NCBI GenBank assembly: GCA_034669965.1
Contig: JAXMOK010000005.1
Location: 62,001-126,000, forward strand
Reading direction: 5' to 3'
DNA from: HXMU1420-13 sp034669965
GTDB lineage: Bacteria; Bacteroidota; Rhodothermia; Balneolales; Balneolaceae
Length of the DNA stretch: 64,000 nucleotides
In this document: in pieces, positions 60,201 through 64,000 of the stretch
Position numbering within the stretch: position 1 is the stretch's first letter
Layout of the letters: each line of letters begins with the position of its first letter
The notes under the pieces: model-generated
Database searches by the model: none
What the model saw: the letters and a program-made list of their open reading frames with translations, nothing else
What the model was told of the DNA's origin: nothing
Made by a program: the position numbers and the translations under genes

Positions 60201-63041
60201 TTAACGTTCATTTCCTTCTTTCACAACCTCGTTAACCAACACTGGTTTTCCAAAACCTAGTTCTTCGAGTCTGTACATTTGAGTATCGGCATCTCCAACC
60301 ACTACATAAATCATTTTATTGGGATTAGCATATTCTAAGGCTAATTCAGAGATATCCTCGATGGTGATATCACGAACGATCTGCTCTCGCTCTTTTACAT
60401 AATCAGCTTCCCAGCCATAAGTGCTCACATTGTACAACATGTTTAGTTTGGCGCCGAGGGTTTCAAAGCGACGAGCATTACTTTTTAGTAAGAAACTTTT
60501 TGTAGTGGCTAAATCTGTTTCGGTGAAGGTAGAAGGATATTCCTCCATGATTTGCTTCACTAATGCTGCTGATTCTAAGGTCACGTTTGTGCGAACACCA
60601 CTCGAAATTTGAAAGGCACCGGGCAACTCATTTCCAGCAAATCTAGAACGGATTCCATAGGTATACCCCTTGCCTTCACGTAGCTCTTGGGTTAATCGCG
60701 ATGCAAATCCACCGCCGCCTAGAATGTAATTCATCACTGTTGCAGGGTAGTAATCGGGATCGGTTTCAGGCATGGCCAAATAACCAAAACTTAACACCGA
60801 TTGCTTAGCTCCGGGCACATCGTAAAAATAAACGGTTGGCTCTGTAATTGGAGCTGGTTTTACGAACTCAGGGATCTGTACTTCTGCTCCACTCCAGTTT
60901 TTTTCCAAGTCGGATAACACCGTATTTACCTCTTGTTCACTGGTTGCTCCAACAACCATAAAATCTGCAACGCTAGGACTCACATTCGCTTCGTAATAGG
61001 CTTTTAAATCGTCTATAGTGATGGTTTCTACGGTATTAATCGTTCCAATAGGGTTTTTGGAAAGAATGTTCTCTTCTCCATAAACCACCGAATTAAAGGT
61101 GTTACTTGCGATGGCGTTTGGATCGGCACTTTGAGCAGCTATGGCACTCAGTGTACTTTGTTTTGCTAAATTGAATTCAGTTTCATCCCAACGTGGATCT
61201 AACAACATTTCTTCGACCAACTCCATAGTAGCTTCAAAATTTCTAGCCAGTGTATTCCCCGACATAGTGATTGCTTGTCGTCCTGATCTGATGTTAATAG
61301 AAGCTCCCAAATCGTCGATGGCTTCTTCCAATTCTTCGGGTGTTTTGTTGGCTGTACCGCGCGTCATTACTTCTGCAAGCAAGTTAGAAACCCCGATTTT
61401 ATCCATATCCTCAAGCATTAATCCACCTTTAATACGAAGCTCAAATTGAACCAATGGAAGTTCTGCATTGGTAATTCCATATACCGGAATTCCATTTTCG
61501 AGGTTGAAAGACCATACTTCAGGAACAGCCAATTCCGGAGAGTTGCCATACGATGGTTCCATCGTACGATCAAAACTAGAGGGTGTGCGTTCATATTCGG
61601 TTTCTTCAGGGAGTTCAAATTCTTCGTCAGCTCCACTTTCAGCAATCACTTCTTCTTCCACTTCGGCCGGCTCTGAACCATCTAGCGCCAAATCTGCCTG
61701 GCCCATTGGCACGAAGCTGGTAGCAATGTAATCTTGGCCTTTGATGTATTTTTGATAAACGCGCATTACATCTTCTTTAGTTACCGCAAGCGTTTTTTGG
61801 ATGTCTTGGTTGATGTAGCCCGGATCTCCTGCAAAAATATTGTATTGCGCTAAGTTGAACGCTTTGCCCAACACACTAGATAGTCCGTTATAAAACTGAG
61901 TTTCGATGCCGGCTTTAATTCTGTCTAAATCAGAATCGGTAAACCCCACTTCTTCAAAGCGCTCGAATGCTTCAAATACAGCATTATGCACTTCATTAAG
62001 ATTGGTATTTGGGAACGCACGCACAATCAAGGCCATTTCACCGGCAATCTCTGAGGTGTTTGTAAAAAAGAACACACCGGATGTTAATTCCTTTTCATCC
62101 ACAAGTACCTGATTTAAAGGAGCTTTTTTACCGGAGGCCAGCAACTCGGTTAAAATATCGAGTGCGTAAGAATCTTCGTGATAGATATCTACCGCAGGGT
62201 AGGTCATGCGTAATTCGGGTAAACGGGCGAAATTATCTTCGTAGAAAAGTTTTTTAGTTTCTGATAAAGACGCGGGTTGATCTTCGAGTGGTGAGATTTC
62301 TTCGCCACGGGGAATTTCATCAAAGTATTTATGAATCCAGGCTTTGGCTTGCTCAAAATCGAAATCACCGGCAATAACCAAGGTGGCATTATTTGGAACG
62401 TACCATTTGTTGTAAAACTCTTTTACATCGGCCAGCGTAGCATTTTGGAGATCTTCGAGTGAGCCAATCACTTGCCAGTTGTAAGGATGTGTTTCAGGAT
62501 AAAGATTTTTGCCAACTACATAGTTTACATGCCCATACGGACGATTATCCACACCCTGACGTTTTTCATTTTTTACCACCTGCTTTTCTTTGGCAACTAC
62601 GGCTTCTGTTACGGTATTTATGAAAAACCCAAGTTTATCGGCCTCGGCCCAGATCATTTTTTCGAGCGCATCGTTCGGCACCGTTTGAAAATAATTGGTG
62701 CGATCACGAGAGGTTGAGCCATTAGCCCCCGATCCACCGATGCGGCTACTCATCTTATCTAAACCACCTTTACCGAGGTTTTCTGATTCTAAGAAAAGCA
62801 GGTGCTCGAATAAATGTGCGAAACCGGTTTTACCTTCTTTCTCGCGCGCAGAACCTACATGAAAGGTTAAAGCCACTGCAACAACGGGATCGGATTTGTC
62901 TTCATGAAAGATTACCTCCAGTCCATTATCCAGCGTAAACTTTTCGAAATCGACGGAGAAATCTTGAGCTTTAGCGTTAGAGGAGAATAAAAAAACTGTT
63001 ATCAGTAACAGAAACGATGAAAATCTTGAAATGGATACCAT
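60201..63041 (-). CDS. M16-family zinc metallopeptidase
   Basis: 946 residues, long (two-half) form. Signal peptide (LLLITVFLFSSNAKAQ). The zinc-binding HxxEH is present as FAHLFEHLLF (His 76, Glu 79, His 80), with the downstream Glu in VVAKEKQVVKNEKRQG. The second half (about 510-946) lacks the zinc site, as in pitrilysin-like pairs, and has the usual RGG/Tyr-like substrate region FASRLTQELREGKGYTYGIRSRF. An acidic linker (AEVEEEVIAESGADEEFELPEETEYE) separates the halves. Probably periplasmic, cleaving peptides. Confidence 0.94.
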   Translation of the reverse strand: MVSISRFSSFLLLITVFLFSSNAKAQDFSVDFEKFTLDNGLEVIFHEDKSDPVVAVALTFHVGSAREKEGKTGFAHLFEHLLFLESENLGKGGLDKMSSRIGGSGANGSTSRDRTNYFQTVPNDALEKMIWAEADKLGFFINTVTEAVVAKEKQVVKNEKRQGVDNRPYGHVNYVVGKNLYPETHPYNWQVIGSLEDLQNATLADVKEFYNKWYVPNNATLVIAGDFDFEQAKAWIHKYFDEIPRGEEISPLEDQPASLSETKKLFYEDNFARLPELRMTYPAVDIYHEDSYALDILTELLASGKKAPLNQVLVDEKELTSGVFFFTNTSEIAGEMALIVRAFPNTNLNEVHNAVFEAFERFEEVGFTDSDLDRIKAGIETQFYNGLSSVLGKAFNLAQYNIFAGDPGYINQDIQKTLAVTKEDVMRVYQKYIKGQDYIATSFVPMGQADLALDGSEPAEVEEEVIAESGADEEFELPEETEYERTPSSFDRTMEPSYGNSPELAVPEVWSFNLENGIPVYGITNAELPLVQFELRIKGGLMLEDMDKIGVSNLLAEVMTRGTANKTPEELEEAIDDLGASINIRSGRQAITMSGNTLARNFEATMELVEEMLLDPRWDETEFNLAKQSTLSAIAAQSADPNAIASNTFNSVVYGEENILSKNPIGTINTVETITIDDLKAYYEANVSPSVADFMVVGATSEQEVNTVLSDLEKNWSGAEVQIPEFVKPAPITEPTVYFYDVPGAKQSVLSFGYLAMPETDPDYYPATVMNYILGGGGFASRLTQELREGKGYTYGIRSRFAGNELPGAFQISSGVRTNVTLESAALVKQIMEEYPSTFTETDLATTKSFLLKSNARRFETLGAKLNMLYNVSTYGWEADYVKEREQIVRDITIEDISELALEYANPNKMIYVVVGDADTQMYRLEELGFGKPVLVNEVVKEGNER

Positions 63042-63173
63042 TTATCTATATTGTGTTAAAAACCAAATGAAAGTACGTGTAGTTTAGGATTGATGTTCTA
63101 AAAAATTGGGAATTGGTTAGTCATTTCACAATTTTAAAAGAGAGCATGTGGCACGATTATTGTATATTTGGCT

Positions 63174-63758
63174 ATGATTAAAGTTGGCGACATAATTCTC
63201 TCAGACGATATTGCGACACAAAAGTTTGCCTGTGATACTCCTGTGTGTAAAGGCGCTTGTTGTGTAGTTGGTGATGCCGGGGCTCCGGTTTCTAAAGCTG
63301 AGGTTCCGGTGCTGCATAAAGCCTATCATACCCTAAAAGATGAGCTTCGTCCTGAAGCTATAGCTGTAGCCGAAAAAGACGGCGTTGTGATTGGATCGAA
63401 AGAAAAAGGCTACGAGATTTCGTGTGTAAACAAAGCCGAATGTATTTTTGTGAATTACGATGAGCAAGAAGTGGCATACTGTACCATCCAAAAAGCTTTT
63501 TTCGAAGGTCGATTCAAGTGGGAAAAGCCAATCAGTTGCCATTTATATCCGGTACGCTTGAAGAAAATTGGTGGTTTTGAATACGCTAATTTTGAGTACA
63601 TTCCGAAAATGTGCTCAGCCGCGTGTGCCAAAGGAGAAAAAGAAGACACCTACGTAGCTGATTTTTTGGAACGCCCGTTGGTTCGTAGATATGGGCAAGA
63701 ATGGTACGACGAATTATTGGCAGCATGTGAATATGTAAGAGAACATCAGGATGATTAA
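63174..63758 (+). CDS. DUF3109 family cysteine-rich protein
   Basis: 194 residues from ATG 63174 (a TTG two codons earlier is weaker). Cys-rich pattern of the family: FACDTPVCKGACCVVGDAGAP, then CVNKAECIFVN, AYCTIQKAFFEGRFKWEKPISCHLYPVR and MCSAACAKGEKED. Likely binds a metal or Fe-S cluster; function unknown. It overlaps the start of rpoN by 8 bp, so it is co-translated with it. Confidence 0.9.
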   Translation: MIKVGDIILSDDIATQKFACDTPVCKGACCVVGDAGAPVSKAEVPVLHKAYHTLKDELRPEAIAVAEKDGVVIGSKEKGYEISCVNKAECIFVNYDEQEVAYCTIQKAFFEGRFKWEKPISCHLYPVRLKKIGGFEYANFEYIPKMCSAACAKGEKEDTYVADFLERPLVRRYGQEWYDELLAACEYVREHQDD

Positions 63759-64000
63759 AAACAGGCAAAGTTTTGGTCAGAGTTTACAGCAAGGGATGCA
63801 GCAAAAACTGTCTCCCCAACAGCTGCAATACATCAAATTATTGCAGTTGAATACCATCGCTTTAGAGCAGCGCATCAAAGAAGAAATGGAGATGAACCCC
63901 ATTTTAGAAGAGGGCGATCAGAATTTGCAAAACGAGGTGAATGAACCCGAGGAGACTGCCAAAGAAAGTGAAGATGCTTTGGAAAGTCTTGATGAGCACG
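63751..64000 (+). CDS. rpoN: RNA polymerase sigma-54 factor, N-terminal part
   Basis: The first 83 residues are present; the frame is open at the window end. Region I of sigma-54 is clear: QGMQQKLSPQQLQYIKLLQLNTIALEQRIKEEMEMNPILEE, the glutamine/leucine-rich activator-contact region, followed by an acidic stretch. The ATG lies inside the end of the DUF3109 gene (8-bp overlap). Sigma-54 needs AAA+ activators, none of which are in this window. Confidence 0.95.
   Translation, partial: MIKNRQSFGQSLQQGMQQKLSPQQLQYIKLLQLNTIALEQRIKEEMEMNPILEEGDQNLQNEVNEPEETAKESEDALESLDEH

Noticed and set aside
63149..63170. TGGCACG-N4-TTGTA resembling a sigma-54 promoter, overlapping TATATTTG, just before the DUF3109-rpoN genes
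   Set aside because: The -12 element lacks the invariant GC, and the TATATTTG has no TTTG at the correct distance. Either would start transcription at or after the ATG. Too weak to call.
1..64000. CRISPR arrays, tRNA or rRNA genes
   Set aside because: No regularly spaced repeats and no cloverleaf-like or rRNA-like sequence was found by eye. A covariance-model scan would be needed to be certain.

Overview
The window reads as chromosomal DNA from a marine-type member of the Bacteroidota/Balneolota group, most likely a Balneola relative. The clues are two secreted proteins ending in a type IX-like sorting domain around the motif QNYPNPFNPAT, promoters of the TTTG / TAnnTTTG type, almost no Shine-Dalgarno sites, AT-rich spacers, and a gene set rich in TonB/RND/lipoprotein envelope functions. 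This placement is inferred from sequence style, not from a marker-gene tree.

Layout. 1-5.3 kb: the end of an SLC1-type dicarboxylate/amino-acid symporter, a large secreted protein with a sorting domain, an aldo/keto reductase and an acyl-ACP thioesterase. 5.3-6.5 kb: a REP-associated tyrosine transposase (RAYT) flanked by large palindromes and followed by a duplicated 3' fragment of itself. 6.5-13.9 kb: a three-gene RND efflux operon (adaptor and two different permeases, no outer-membrane channel). 14.0-29.1 kb: a DUF3047 protein and six PAS/histidine-kinase genes, including two tandemly duplicated pairs of hybrid kinase plus receiver-kinase, with no DNA-binding output regulator among them.

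29.1-36.7 kb is a vitamin B12 block: a cobalamin riboswitch, a BtuB-like TonB receptor, a beta-propeller protein resembling surface B12-capture proteins but carrying a sorting domain, and then the B12-dependent ribonucleotide reductase nrdJ. The nrdJ promoter is preceded by a cluster of DnaA-box-like sequences. 37.6-42.1 kb is a tight six-gene operon of mostly unrecognised proteins: three share one small domain, one has a strongly cationic amphipathic segment and peptidoglycan-binding-like repeats, and the last is a leaderless CHAP/peptidoglycan-binding hydrolase. It is the best candidate here for an undescribed system.

42.1-55.2 kb: a DUF4212/sodium:solute symporter pair, thioredoxin, a CotH-like lipoprotein, a Tricorn-type protease, a small PPC-like secreted protein, a phosphohexomutase, and a DUF305 plus LVIVD-repeat lipoprotein pair. 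55.4-59.5 kb is accessory DNA: a Crp/DoxX pair, a DUF202 membrane protein, integron-like cassettes (a probably frameshifted nuclease and a small protein) bounded by attC-like hairpins, and a MNT/HEPN toxin-antitoxin module lying between two 86-bp direct repeats derived from the neighbouring cupin gene. 59.6-64.0 kb: cupin (DUF985), an M16 peptidase, a DUF3109 protein and the start of rpoN. No tRNA, rRNA or CRISPR array was recognised.
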